A stretch of 64,000 bases of DNA from Nocardia niwae NBRC 108934 = DSM 45340 (lineage in GTDB: Bacteria > Actinomycetota > Actinomycetes > Mycobacteriales > Mycobacteriaceae): the NCBI RefSeq assembly GCF_001613465.1, contig NZ_BDCK01000022.1, positions 44,289 through 108,288 of the forward strand, in the 5' to 3' direction. The notes beneath the pieces are model-generated. The model was not told the origin of the DNA. It saw nothing but the letters and a program-made list of their open reading frames with translations, and ran no database searches. A program made the position numbers and the translations under genes. Shown one piece after another: positions 7,046 to 17,913 of this stretch; the first letter of the stretch is position 1, and each line of letters starts with the position of its first letter.

Positions 7046-8280
7046 TGCCCGACGCGCCCGTCTCCCGATCCGGTCGACCCCGGATACTCGCGCGCGCGGA
7101 GGCATCGATCCTGCACGCCGACCTCGACTCGTTCTATGCGTCGGTCGAGCAGCGCGACGACCCGCGGCTGCGCGGCAAACCGGTGATCGTCGGCGGCGGC
7201 GTCGTCCTGGCCGCCAGCTACGAGGCCAAGGCGTTCGGCGTGCGCACTCCGATGAACGGCGCGCAGGCGCGCCGGTTGTGCCCGCACGCCATCGTGGTGC
7301 CGCCACGCATGTCCGCCTACGCCGAGGCGAGCAGAGCCGTCTTCGAGATCTTCCGCGACACGACGCCCGTGGTGGAGGGCATCTCCATCGACGAGGCGTT
7401 CCTCGACGTCGGCGGGCTGCGCCGGATCGCGGGCGAGCCGGTAACCATCGCGACGCGGTTACGCGCGGAAGTCCGCGACCGGGTCGGCTTGCCCATCTCC
7501 GTGGGGATCGCCCGCACCAAGTTCCTCGCCAAGGTGGCCGGCGCCGTCGCCAAGCCCGACGGGTTGCGGCTGGTACCACCCGACCGCGAGGTGGAGTTCC
7601 TGCATCCGCTGCCGGTCGAAAGACTATGGGGCGTAGGCGATGTCACCGCCCGGATATTGCACGAGCACGACATCACCCGGGTGGGCCAGCTGGCCGAGCT
7701 GGGTGAGCGCCCGCTGCGAGCGATTCTCGGGCCCGCCGCCGCCCGCCATCTCTACGCCCTGTCCTGGGCACGGGACCCGCGCCGCGTCGAGACCGGCAGG
7801 CGGCGGCGCTCGATCGGCGCCCAGCGCGCCCTCGGCCGCAAGCACCGTCCGCCCGACGAGATCGAGGCCTACCTGCACGGGCTCACCGATCGGCTGGGCA
7901 GACGGCTGCGCGCCGCCGACCGGGTGTGCCGAACCGTGGTGCTGCGCCTGCGTTTCGACGATTTCACCCGGGCCACCCGCTCGCACACCCTGGCCGAGGC
8001 CACCGATCACACCGAGACGATCGTGCTCGCGGCGCGCGGTCTGCTCACCGGCGCGATGCCGCTCATCCAGGAACGCGGCCTCACCCTGATCGGCCTGGCG
8101 CTGACCAACCTCGACGACGCCGACAGCGTCCAGCTCACCCTGCCGTTCCAGGCCCGCGCCGCCAACACCCTCGACGCGACCCTCGACGACTTGCGCAAGC
8201 GCTTCGGCTCCGCCGCCGTCACCCGCGCCGCCCTACTGCATCGCGGCGAGGGCCTCTCGGTACCGCTCCTGCCCGACTAG
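7039..8280 (+). CDS. dinB: Y-family DNA polymerase IV
   Basis: A 413-residue translesion polymerase. The metal-binding Asp lies in ILHADLDSFYASVEQ (D28), and the palm motif is SIDEAFLDVGG. The thumb helix-hairpin-helix (LWGVGDVTARIL) and little-finger domain follow. Near the C-terminus QLTLPF is a sliding-clamp-binding motif. The frame is open further upstream, but that part has no family similarity. The ATG at 7039 sits inside a LexA box and has no Shine-Dalgarno, so a leaderless or nearly leaderless transcript is possible; the GTG at 7045 is an alternative. SOS control of dinB is not universal in actinobacteria, which makes the box notable. Its end overlaps the convergent NTF2-like gene by 4 bases. 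Confidence 0.95.
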   Translation: MFVPDAPVSRSGRPRILARAEASILHADLDSFYASVEQRDDPRLRGKPVIVGGGVVLAASYEAKAFGVRTPMNGAQARRLCPHAIVVPPRMSAYAEASRAVFEIFRDTTPVVEGISIDEAFLDVGGLRRIAGEPVTIATRLRAEVRDRVGLPISVGIARTKFLAKVAGAVAKPDGLRLVPPDREVEFLHPLPVERLWGVGDVTARILHEHDITRVGQLAELGERPLRAILGPAAARHLYALSWARDPRRVETGRRRRSIGAQRALGRKHRPPDEIEAYLHGLTDRLGRRLRAADRVCRTVVLRLRFDDFTRATRSHTLAEATDHTETIVLAARGLLTGAMPLIQERGLTLIGLALTNLDDADSVQLTLPFQARAANTLDATLDDLRKRFGSAAVTRAALLHRGEGLSVPLLPD

Positions 8281-8678
8281 CCTCGGGTGGCCGCCAGCGC
8301 TTCCTGCTGGATGCGCTCGAACTGCGCGCCCATGGCGGCCGACAGGGCTTGGGCGCCGGAGAGCGGGCGCACCATCACCATGAAGTCGTCGATCTTGCCG
8401 TCCTCGTCGAAATGCAGGAAATCGCAGCCGTTCACGGTCTTGCCGTCGACGGTCGCCTCGAACACCAGCGCGTGATCGCGGCCGTCGGCCCCGGCGATCT
8501 CCCGGACATATCGGAAGTCCTCGAACACCCGCATCACCCCGCGCAGGATCGCGGCGGTGATCGCCTTGCCCGGATACGGCTTGAACGCCACGGGGCTGGT
8601 GAACACCACGTTCTCGGCGAGCAACTCCTCCATGGCCGCGCTGTCCCCGGCCTCGACGGCCGCACGGAACGCGTTCAT
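8277..8678 (-). CDS. NTF2-like (SnoaL-fold) small protein
   Basis: This 133-residue protein has the cone-fold pattern of the NTF2/SnoaL superfamily: an N-terminal helix with AMEELLAENVVFTSP, then ALVFEATVDGKTVNGCDFLH and a C-terminal DEDGKIDDFMVMVRP strand pair. Such proteins may be isomerases, cyclases or ligand binders; no specific substrate can be named. The ATG at 8678 follows a perfect GGAGG with a 6-base gap, which fixes the start over upstream in-frame ATGs. It lies 83 bases upstream of nothing related and is separate from the cbb operon. Confidence 0.8.
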   Translation of the reverse strand: MNAFRAAVEAGDSAAMEELLAENVVFTSPVAFKPYPGKAITAAILRGVMRVFEDFRYVREIAGADGRDHALVFEATVDGKTVNGCDFLHFDEDGKIDDFMVMVRPLSGAQALSAAMGAQFERIQQEALAATRG

Positions 8679-8761
8679 CCGGCACCTCCGCATATGCAAC
8701 TAGGTGAATAGGGTCGGCTCGACAGTAGCCCACATTCACCCGTTCCGGAACCCGCGACCGG

Positions 8762-9640
8762 TCAATACGACCGTTTCGGCCGCTTGTCCATCAACCGCAG
8801 GATCAGCGGCGTGAAGATCAGCTGCATGGCCAGCTCCATCTTCCCGCCGGGCACCACGATGCAGTTCGTCCGCGACATGAACGAGTCGTGCAGCATCGAC
8901 AGCAGATAGGGGAAGTCGATCACCTTCGGGTCGGCGAACCGGATCACCACGAAGCTCTCGTCCGCCGTCGGAATGCTGCGCGCGATGAACGGATTGGAGG
9001 TGTCCACGGTCGGCACCCGCTGGAAATTGACGTAGGTGCGGGAGAACTGCGGGCAGATGTAGGTGACGTAGTCCGGCATCCGCCGCAGGATCGTATCGAT
9101 CACGGCCTCGCTGGAGTACCCGCGCTCGGTCTTGTCCCGGATGACCTTCTGGATCCACTCCAGGTTGATGATCGGCACGACGCCGACCAGCAGATCGGTG
9201 TAGCGGGCCACATCCACGGTGGCGGTGGCCGCCGCGCCGTGCAGCCCCTCGTAGAACAGCAGGTCGCTGCCCGGCGTCAACTCCTCCCACGGCGTGAAGG
9301 TGCCCGGCGGCTGGCCGTAGGGCTTGGCCTCGGCCTCGTCGTGCAGGTACCGGCGCACAGTCCCGACGCCGGTCTCGCCGTAGTCGCGGAACAGCGTCTC
9401 CAATTCCTTCAGCAGGTTGGCTTCCTCACCGAAATGCGAGAACCGCACATTGCGGTTCTGCTCGGCCTCGGCCATCGCCAGCTTCATCTCGTTGCGGTCG
9501 TAACGGTGGAACGCATCGCCCTCGACGATCGCCGCGGTGATCCCCTCGCGGCGGAAGATCTCCTGGAAGGTCCGGGTCACGCTGGAGGTCCCCGCCCCGG
9601 AGGACCCGGTGATGGCGACGACCGGATGCTTGACCGACAT
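8762..9640 (-). CDS. prk: Phosphoribulokinase
   Basis: Phosphorylates ribulose 5-phosphate to ribulose 1,5-bisphosphate, the RuBisCO substrate. At 292 residues it has the class I (octameric, proteobacterial-type) length. A P-loop-like ITGSSGAGTSSVT is at the N-terminus, then VEGDAFHRYDRNEM, and the signature LLFYEGLHGA with catalytic region VVPIINLEWIQKVIRDK. Residues SRTNCIVVPGGKMELAMQ lie near the end. It is the last gene of the cbb operon, 11 bases after fbp. Its presence next to RuBisCO shows a real Calvin cycle rather than a RuBisCO-like salvage enzyme. Confidence 0.96.
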   Translation of the reverse strand: MSVKHPVVAITGSSGAGTSSVTRTFQEIFRREGITAAIVEGDAFHRYDRNEMKLAMAEAEQNRNVRFSHFGEEANLLKELETLFRDYGETGVGTVRRYLHDEAEAKPYGQPPGTFTPWEELTPGSDLLFYEGLHGAAATATVDVARYTDLLVGVVPIINLEWIQKVIRDKTERGYSSEAVIDTILRRMPDYVTYICPQFSRTYVNFQRVPTVDTSNPFIARSIPTADESFVVIRFADPKVIDFPYLLSMLHDSFMSRTNCIVVPGGKMELAMQLIFTPLILRLMDKRPKRSY

Positions 9641-9651
9641 GGTTCTCCTCT

Positions 9652-10728
9652 TCAGCGCTGGGCCGGACGAAACAGCGACCGCCTGCCGAACAGCGAGCTG
9701 TCGAAGCCGGGCCCCTCGTCGGGCTCGCGGTGATACCGCTCGATGCGCTCGACTTCGTTGCGGGAACCGAAGATCAGCGGCACCCGCTGGTGGACGTCGC
9801 CGGGCATCACTTCCAGCACCCGCTCGCTGCCGGTCGTCGCCGCGCCACCGGCCTGTTCGACGATGAACGCGATCGGATTGGCGCCGTAGAGCAAAGCCAC
9901 CCGCCCCGGGCGCGCGGGCGGGCGGGTGTCGCGCGGATACAGGTACACCCCACCCCGAGTGAGGATGTGGAAGGTGTCGGCGACCAGCGAGGCCACCCAG
10001 CGCATGTTGAAATCCCGTTCCCGCGGCCCGTCCACGCCGTCCAGGCATTCCTGCACGTAGCGGCGCACCGGTCGCTCCCAGAATCGCTCGTTGGCCGCGT
10101 TGATAGCGAACCCGGAGGTGTTCTCGGGAATACGCATCCGCGGGTGGGTCAGCACGAACGCGCCGATCTCACGGTCCAACGTGAACCCGTCCACGCCGTT
10201 GCCGGTCGTCAACACCAGCATGGTCGCCGGCCCGTACAGGGTGAACCCCGCGCACACCTGCTCGACCCCGGCCTGCAGGAAGTCCTCCGCGGCCGGACCG
10301 TCGCCGAGCGCGGGTGCGCGCAGCACGCTGAAGATGGTGCCCACCGGGAGGTTCACGTCGATGTTCGACGAACCGTCCAAAGGATCGAACGCCAGGAGAT
10401 ACTTCCCACGCCGATGCGTCGCGGGCACCGGATGGATTTCATTGATCTGTTCGGAGAGCAACGCCGAAAGATGCCCCGTCCATTGTGTCTCGGCGACCAT
10501 GATGTCGTTGCTGATCGCGTCCAGCTTGCGATGCACCGTCGGCGGCAGGTTGTCCGGCTCCGAGGCGCCCAGCGATCCGGCGATCGCGCCGCGGGTGACC
10601 TGATTGGCGACGATCTTCGTGGCGGTCGCGATCACGTTCACCAGCGCGGAGAACTCACCGGAAGATCCGGGATGGCGATGCTCCTGCTCGATGGTGTAGC
10701 GGGTGAGGGTCTTCAATCCTTCTGGCAT
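9652..10728 (-). CDS. fbp: Class I fructose-1,6-bisphosphatase
   Basis: Removes the 1-phosphate of fructose 1,6-bisphosphate, and in autotrophs often that of sedoheptulose 1,7-bisphosphate as well, to regenerate the CO2 acceptor. The 358-residue protein shows the class I metal site FDPLDGSSNIDVN and the C-terminal GGVYLYPRDTR with the substrate-binding ARPGRVALLYGANP segment. Most actinobacteria use a class II (GlpX) enzyme for gluconeogenesis, so a class I copy inside the cbb operon points to a dedicated Calvin-cycle role. It starts 15 bases after cbbX and ends 11 bases before prk. Confidence 0.94.
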   Translation of the reverse strand: MPEGLKTLTRYTIEQEHRHPGSSGEFSALVNVIATATKIVANQVTRGAIAGSLGASEPDNLPPTVHRKLDAISNDIMVAETQWTGHLSALLSEQINEIHPVPATHRRGKYLLAFDPLDGSSNIDVNLPVGTIFSVLRAPALGDGPAAEDFLQAGVEQVCAGFTLYGPATMLVLTTGNGVDGFTLDREIGAFVLTHPRMRIPENTSGFAINAANERFWERPVRRYVQECLDGVDGPRERDFNMRWVASLVADTFHILTRGGVYLYPRDTRPPARPGRVALLYGANPIAFIVEQAGGAATTGSERVLEVMPGDVHQRVPLIFGSRNEVERIERYHREPDEGPGFDSSLFGRRSLFRPAQR

Positions 10729-10743
10729 AACGCCTCGATCTCG

Positions 10744-11748
10744 TCACCGTGGGGCTCGCGCGGTGGGCCCGGGGTCGGTGAACACGCTGCTGCCGTATAC
10801 ATCCCGGTCGGTCAGCGTGATCAAATCGGTCTTGGTCAGCGGCTTGCGCAACTCGACGAGACGCTTGGCCTGCCGCAACCGGCAGCGGTCCAGCGCATTG
10901 CGCACGCTGCGCGCGTTGGAGAAGCGCGGACGAGCCATCCGGCGTTCCAGGTACTCCCCGAACGCGATCCGCGCCGCGTCCTCGAAATGGAAGTTCTCCG
11001 CCGCCACCATGAGTTCGGCGATGGCCAGCAGTTCCGCATGGGTGTAGTCGGCGAACTCCAGGTGGTGGGCCACCCGTGAGGACAGGCCCGGATTGGCCGA
11101 GAAGAAGCGGTCCATCCGGTCGGGGTAGCCCGCGAAGATCACCACCAGGCTGGCGCGCTCGTTCTCCATCTCCTGCAACAGGATCTCGATCACCTCCTGC
11201 CCGTAGTCACGTTCGTTCTCCGGCCGGAACAGGTAGTAGGCCTCGTCGATGAACAGCACGCCGCCCGCCGCCTTGGCCAGCGCCTCCTTCGTCTTGGGCG
11301 CGGTGTGCCCGATGAATTGGCCCACCAGATCGTCCCGGGTGACGGTGTGCACCTTCGGTTTGCGGATGTAGCCGAGAGCATGCAGTATCTGCGCCATCCG
11401 CAGCGCCACCGTCGTCTTGCCCGTCCCCGGTCCACCGGTGAAGCTCATGTGCATAGTGGGCCGCGACGAGGTCAGCCCGAATCGCTGGCGCGCGCGGTCG
11501 ATCAGCAGCAGCGCCGCTATCTCACGAACCCGCCGCTTCACCGGGGCCAGCCCGATCAGCTCCGCGTCCAGCTTGCGCAGCGTCTCCTCGACGTCGTGCC
11601 CGGCGACGTCGGCCGACAGATCGAGCACCGCGTCCTCGCCCAGAATTTCCGGCTCCTCGGGTTCAGCGGGCGCCGTCCGCACCGCGCCGGGGACGTCGGT
11701 CCCCGGCCGGTGCAGACGGAATCCGGAGCCGTTGCGCTCAGCCGCCAT
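10744..11748 (-). CDS. cbbX: Red-type RuBisCO activase CbbX
   Basis: An AAA+ protein of 334 residues that remodels inhibited red-type RuBisCO, pulling on the large-subunit C-terminus to release tight-binding sugar phosphates. Walker A is [13 protein letters not shown], Walker B is [11 protein letters not shown], and sensor and arginine-finger regions follow ([14 protein letters not shown], then [14 protein letters not shown]). An N-terminal extension of about 40 residues, rich in Pro and Glu, precedes the usual family start ([18 protein letters not shown]). The start overlaps the cbbS end by 11 bases. Its presence fits the form IC large subunit beside it. Confidence 0.95.
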   Translation of the reverse strand: MAAERNGSGFRLHRPGTDVPGAVRTAPAEPEEPEILGEDAVLDLSADVAGHDVEETLRKLDAELIGLAPVKRRVREIAALLLIDRARQRFGLTSSRPTMHMSFTGGPGTGKTTVALRMAQILHALGYIRKPKVHTVTRDDLVGQFIGHTAPKTKEALAKAAGGVLFIDEAYYLFRPENERDYGQEVIEILLQEMENERASLVVIFAGYPDRMDRFFSANPGLSSRVAHHLEFADYTHAELLAIAELMVAAENFHFEDAARIAFGEYLERRMARPRFSNARSVRNALDRCRLRQAKRLVELRKPLTKTDLITLTDRDVYGSSVFTDPGPTARAPR

Positions 11749-12160
11749 ACCGCTCTCCCGGGCGGACGGTCGTCGCGTACGAGTGCAGGCCGTACTTCTG
11801 CCTGCGATCCGGCCCCTCCGTGCGGGTCAGCACGAAGCCGGGCTCGTCGGGCGGCCGCTGCACCAGGAAACTCAGCGCCGTCGTCTGCCTGGTGTAGCGC
11901 GCGTCATAGGCCAGCACCCGCACGTAATGGCGCGGGAAGGTGGCCCGGCACGCGTTGATCTCGGCCAGCACACCGTCGGGCTCGTCGAGATCGAACAACG
12001 GCAGGCCCCACATCTCCCAGTAGGCGTTGCGCGGATGCGGATCGTCGGTGTACTCGATGGACACCGGCCAGCTGTTGAGCAGCGCGTAGCGCACCTGGGC
12101 GGCGATCTGCTCGTCGGTCAGCGGCGGCAGGTAGCAGAACGTTCCGTGCCTGAGATACAT
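11738..12160 (-). CDS. cbbS: RuBisCO small subunit
   Basis: The 140-residue small subunit caps the L8 core of the RuBisCO hexadecamer. It shows the family start ([20 protein letters not shown]), then [20 protein letters not shown], and the long C-terminal extension typical of red-type (IC/ID) small subunits, ending in RPGERYGG, which forms the central barrel. Its ATG lies 20 bases after the cbbL stop, with GGAAGGAA upstream. Its end overlaps cbbX by 11 bases. This confirms a form I enzyme. Confidence 0.96.
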   Translation of the reverse strand: MYLRHGTFCYLPPLTDEQIAAQVRYALLNSWPVSIEYTDDPHPRNAYWEMWGLPLFDLDEPDGVLAEINACRATFPRHYVRVLAYDARYTRQTTALSFLVQRPPDEPGFVLTRTEGPDRRQKYGLHSYATTVRPGERYGG

Positions 12161-12180
12161 CGGGTTTCCTTCCGGGTCGG

Positions 12181-14643
<2,463 letters not shown>

Positions 14644-14708
14644 TCCTCGTCTCGTACCGGAGCGCCGGTGCGGGGCAGCCGCCGGACCGATATGACAGAC
14701 TGGCCCGC

Positions 14709-15563
14709 ATGACTCGAGGGGACATACCGTCCAACGTGTCGGACACCGCGCGCTGGGTCGCGGCCTATCGGGCGCGCGAGACGACGCGCCCGGACGCACT
14801 CTTCCACGATCCGCTGGCCGACCGGCTGGCCGGAGAACGCGGCCACGCCATCGCCGACAGCGCACCTCGGATGATGCGGGGCGGGTGGCCGATCGTCACC
14901 CGGACCAAGCTGATCGACGACCTCATCACGAAAGCGATTGCCGAGGGCTGCGACCGCGTCCTCAACCTCGCGGCCGGCCTGGACACCCGCCCCTACCGGC
15001 TGGATCTCCCGGCCGAACTGCTCTGGATCGAGGCGGATCTGCCCGGAATCGTCGCCGAGAAGGACGACGCGCTCGCCGATCAGACGCCGCACTGCGTGCT
15101 CATCCGCCGAGCGGTCGATCTCGCCGACCCCAACGCCCGCGCGAAATTCCTCGACGAGGCGCTCGGCACGATCGGCCCGGTCGACGCCCCCGCATCGAAA
15201 GCCCTCGTGCTCACCGAGGGCCTACTGATGTACCTCGACCCGCCGACGGTCACCGATCTGGCGAACGCCCTGGCCCGACCGGAGATCGCCTGGTGGCTGC
15301 TCGACCTGAGCCTGGGCATGAAGAAGATGCGTTCCGGCGACACCTTCGCCAACGCACCGATGAAATTCGAGCCCCCCAACGGCGTCCGCTTCTTCGAAAA
15401 CCTCGGCTGGCAGCCGATCGAACTGGAAAGCCTGCTGCTGCACGCCCGCAAATTCCGCCGCGCACCGTGGTACCTGCGCCCATTCACCTATCTGCCCCAG
15501 CCCGACCCACGCAAACCCATGCGCAACCCGTGGTCGGGCATCATCCGCTTCCGGCACGTCTGA
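14709..15563 (+). CDS. SAM-dependent methyltransferase (leucine carboxymethyltransferase-like)
   Basis: This 284-residue protein belongs to the actinobacterial family of Ppm1/LCMT-like methyltransferases. Its start is VSDTARWVAAYRARE, then DALFHDPLADRLAG, the SAM-binding loop VLNLAAGLDTRPYRLDLP, the acidic ribose-binding WIEADLP, and the motif LTEGLLMYLDP. Substrates in this family include small metabolites and polyketides; none can be assigned. The ATG at 14709 matches the expected N-terminus. A strong hairpin begins 57 bases after its stop. A second, diverged member of the same broad family lies at 43207. Confidence 0.88.
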   Translation: MTRGDIPSNVSDTARWVAAYRARETTRPDALFHDPLADRLAGERGHAIADSAPRMMRGGWPIVTRTKLIDDLITKAIAEGCDRVLNLAAGLDTRPYRLDLPAELLWIEADLPGIVAEKDDALADQTPHCVLIRRAVDLADPNARAKFLDEALGTIGPVDAPASKALVLTEGLLMYLDPPTVTDLANALARPEIAWWLLDLSLGMKKMRSGDTFANAPMKFEPPNGVRFFENLGWQPIELESLLLHARKFRRAPWYLRPFTYLPQPDPRKPMRNPWSGIIRFRHV

Positions 15564-15619
15564 GCGGGACGATCGGGTCGGCGGTAATCGCTTCCCCACC
15601 TTGTGCTCCCGTCCGAGGA

Positions 15620-15653
15620 GCCGAGAGGCCCCGCACCAGCGAGGCCTCTCGGC
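15620..15653. terminator. Bidirectional terminator-like hairpin
   Basis: GCCGAGAGGCC and GGCCTCTCGGC form a perfect 11-bp stem with a 12-base loop. It lies between convergent genes: a methyltransferase on the plus strand and FHA-side genes on the minus strand. No U-tract follows, which is common in actinobacteria. Confidence 0.7.
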
Positions 15654-15675
15654 GATCGACGGTTGCGATCAAGGA

Positions 15676-15831
15676 TCAGCCGTCGCCTTGCCCGCGCTGC
15701 TCCCATTCCGCTTTCCTGCGCAACCATTCCGCCTCACGCCGGTCACGGGCTTCCTCGGTGTTCGACTGTCGATACCACTCAATCAACGACAGCAAACGCG
15801 AGCCCTGTCGTGTGGCGGAAAAGACCGCCAC
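15676..15831 (-). CDS. Possible small charged helical protein (51 residues)
   Basis: A GTG-started frame encodes a short protein. After SRLLSLIEWYRQSN it becomes a strongly charged helix with regularly spaced Trp and Arg (EARDRREAEWLRRKAEWEQ). The residue composition looks protein-like rather than random antisense, and the frame lies in an otherwise empty gap downstream of the FHA gene on the same strand. No Shine-Dalgarno is convincing and the family is not recognised. It could also be the tail of a lost gene. Confidence 0.3.
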   Translation of the reverse strand: MAVFSATRQGSRLLSLIEWYRQSNTEEARDRREAEWLRRKAEWEQRGQGDG

Positions 15832-15898
15832 GGTGAGCGGGTGCGGCGACCGATCCTGTCCGGACGGTCCCGCGACCGCTCGAGGTTGCCGATCCGGC

Positions 15899-17470
15899 CT
15901 ACAGCTGGCCGTGGGGGGAGTCGAAGGTGAGCACGCGTCCGCCCAGTTGGATCTGGGCGCCGGGTGCGAGGGTGACCGGCTGGCCGGGGGCCGCACGCAC
16001 CCAGTCCTGGCGTCCGGGATGACGGATGTGGGTGCCGTTGGTGGAACCGCCGTCCACGACCGTGACGTCCCAGTCGACGAGGCGGATCTCCGCGTGCGCG
16101 CGAGACATTCCGCCCGAGTTGTCCTCCAGGCGCAACGCGCGAGCGCCACGCGCGACGGCCTCGGAATACTCCGGCTCACGACCGAGCACGCAGTCACTGT
16201 CCAGTACGAACGACGTGCCGTCGTCCAGTAGCAGCACACCCAGCGGAGGGCGCACCCCCTGACTCAGCACGCAGGTGAGCTGATCCATCCGGATGCCGCA
16301 TACCGCGCAGAACGACACTCGCGGATCGTTGTGGTGGTGGCGGGCGCACTGGAAGCCCTGCACGATCACCCGATGTCCCATTGTGTTCGAGCCGGTCGAC
16401 CCGAGCGCGGCCGCGACGACCTCGGCCGACGGCACCACCGTCTCGGCGAGGTTCGCGTCGTTGGCGATGGCGTGCTCCCGGTCGGTGCGGTACGCGGGCC
16501 GCGCCGGCGCCCGGTCGGGTCGCGGTGGTATCGGCTGCGCCACCGGGGGTGTCACGCCCGCGCCCGGCGTGGCCCGGCGCGCCGCTGCCTGAAGGTCGAC
16601 TTCCGTTGCGGCGTCGCCGGACTCCCCGCCCTTGCGCAGGCTCGGCGCCTGCGGCCGCTGCGCTCCCGCCGCCTGCTCCGCTCCAGGACGCCGTGCGGGC
16701 GGTGCTTGCGGTCCGGCGGCCCTGCCTCCCGCGACCGCCGCCGGGTCCGGCATCGCCGAGGCCGAAACGGAGTGCGGCACGGACGCCGCTCGTCCGGTGT
16801 GCTGTGGCTCCGGGCTTCGCTGCGGTTCGGGTGCGGATACCGGACGCGACTCGGCCGGCGCTTGCCGCGCGGAGTCCGTCTGAGATTGCCGCGTGGAGGC
16901 GCCGACGCCGCGGGGCGCCGGTTCACCGTCGTTCGCGCCGTCCAGCGCCCCGGTCCACCACACCACGCCCGACCCCGGTGCGAGCCCCTCGCCGAGCGCG
17001 AAGATGCCGCGCCCGGGCAGCGACTCCGCCGTCCATTCCGCCTCGTCCACGAACAGCCCCGCGCCGGCGCCGGGTGCGGGCGTGATCACACGGTCGACGG
17101 TGAATCCGGCGTCGCGGCCGCGAAGGATTTCCGTGTGGCCCGCACCGGAGAGGACAGCGGTGACTCCACCGTGCAGGAAAACCGCGAGACCGTTGTCCAC
17201 CGGCGTGATCACGCCGAATTCGACCTCGTCCTCCTCGCCGTTGGCCAGCCCCATGAGCCAGGTCGTGGCCAGCCGCGCCACCGCGCGCCCGCTGCGGATG
17301 CGGTCCCGCGCCACGGCCCCGCGCACGATGTCCAGCAGCGCCGTCATCGTCCGGGCCGCCACCGTGTCCGCCGTGACCACGCCGTCGCCCCGATGCGCGA
17401 CGACTACGACGGCGCCGCTCGCGCTCGCCACCAGGTGGGCGCCGGGCAAAACCTCGATCTGCGCGCTCAC
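15899..17470 (-). CDS. FHA-domain protein with N-terminal phosphatase-like region
   Basis: This 523-residue protein has three parts. Residues 1 to about 165 resemble a degenerate PP2C-like or related alpha/beta module (VVAHRGDGVVTADTVAARTM, later WWTGALDG). A Pro/Ala/Gln-rich disordered linker follows. The C-terminal third holds a zinc-ribbon-like CARHHHN-x8-CAVCG and an FHA domain with the phosphothreonine-binding set (LGRE, SRAHAEI, GSTNGTHI). FHA domains bind phosphothreonine made by Pkn-type Ser/Thr kinases. The GTG start overlaps the stop of the membrane-protein gene by four bases. A longer upstream open frame was rejected because it runs through the neighbouring genes. The partner kinase is not in the window. 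Confidence 0.8.
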   Translation of the reverse strand: MSAQIEVLPGAHLVASASGAVVVVAHRGDGVVTADTVAARTMTALLDIVRGAVARDRIRSGRAVARLATTWLMGLANGEEDEVEFGVITPVDNGLAVFLHGGVTAVLSGAGHTEILRGRDAGFTVDRVITPAPGAGAGLFVDEAEWTAESLPGRGIFALGEGLAPGSGVVWWTGALDGANDGEPAPRGVGASTRQSQTDSARQAPAESRPVSAPEPQRSPEPQHTGRAASVPHSVSASAMPDPAAVAGGRAAGPQAPPARRPGAEQAAGAQRPQAPSLRKGGESGDAATEVDLQAAARRATPGAGVTPPVAQPIPPRPDRAPARPAYRTDREHAIANDANLAETVVPSAEVVAAALGSTGSNTMGHRVIVQGFQCARHHHNDPRVSFCAVCGIRMDQLTCVLSQGVRPPLGVLLLDDGTSFVLDSDCVLGREPEYSEAVARGARALRLEDNSGGMSRAHAEIRLVDWDVTVVDGGSTNGTHIRHPGRQDWVRAAPGQPVTLAPGAQIQLGGRVLTFDSPHGQL

Positions 17471-17910
17471 AGGAACCGTCCGCCTCGGAAGCGCCACCGG
17501 TGGAACACCACCCGCATCGGACCGTTCACGATGAGCCAGAACACGATCCAGGTGATGACGAACTGGATCAGGAACGCCGCGAGCGCCGGACGCAGATGCG
17601 CGGGCAGCACCACCGTGGTGTAACGCACGAGGACCCACATCAGCGCCCCCTCGTTGACGATGGTGATGAAACCGAACAGGGTCGGCCAATCCTTTTCCCA
17701 GCGGAACTGCTGCAGGAAATGGTAGAGCAGTTCCCACAGCACACCGACCAGAATGGTGCCCAGCAGAACCGACAATGTCACCCGGTACGCCTGGCCGGTG
17801 CTCAGCGAACCGGTCGGCAGAAACGGCGTGATGACCAGCGCGACGACGAAGCCGAGCACGCTCAGCGCGAGAATGCGGGTCTGGATTCGCCCGTTCAAGG
17901 TAGGAAGCAT
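17467..17910 (-). CDS. Integral membrane protein of unknown function
   Basis: This 147-residue protein has about four transmembrane segments: LALSVLGFVVALVITPF near residue 15, VTLSVLLGTILVGVLWELL near 45, WPTLFGFITIVNEGALMWVL near 77, and FLIQFVITWIVFWLIV near 115. A short Arg-rich tail (MRVVFHRWRFRGGRFL) would face the cytoplasm. No family was recognised. It lies between the flavoprotein-like gene (3-base gap) and the FHA gene (4-base overlap), so the three are almost certainly one operon. It may anchor the other two products at the membrane. Confidence 0.75.
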   Translation of the reverse strand: MLPTLNGRIQTRILALSVLGFVVALVITPFLPTGSLSTGQAYRVTLSVLLGTILVGVLWELLYHFLQQFRWEKDWPTLFGFITIVNEGALMWVLVRYTTVVLPAHLRPALAAFLIQFVITWIVFWLIVNGPMRVVFHRWRFRGGRFL

Positions 17911-17913
17911 CGC

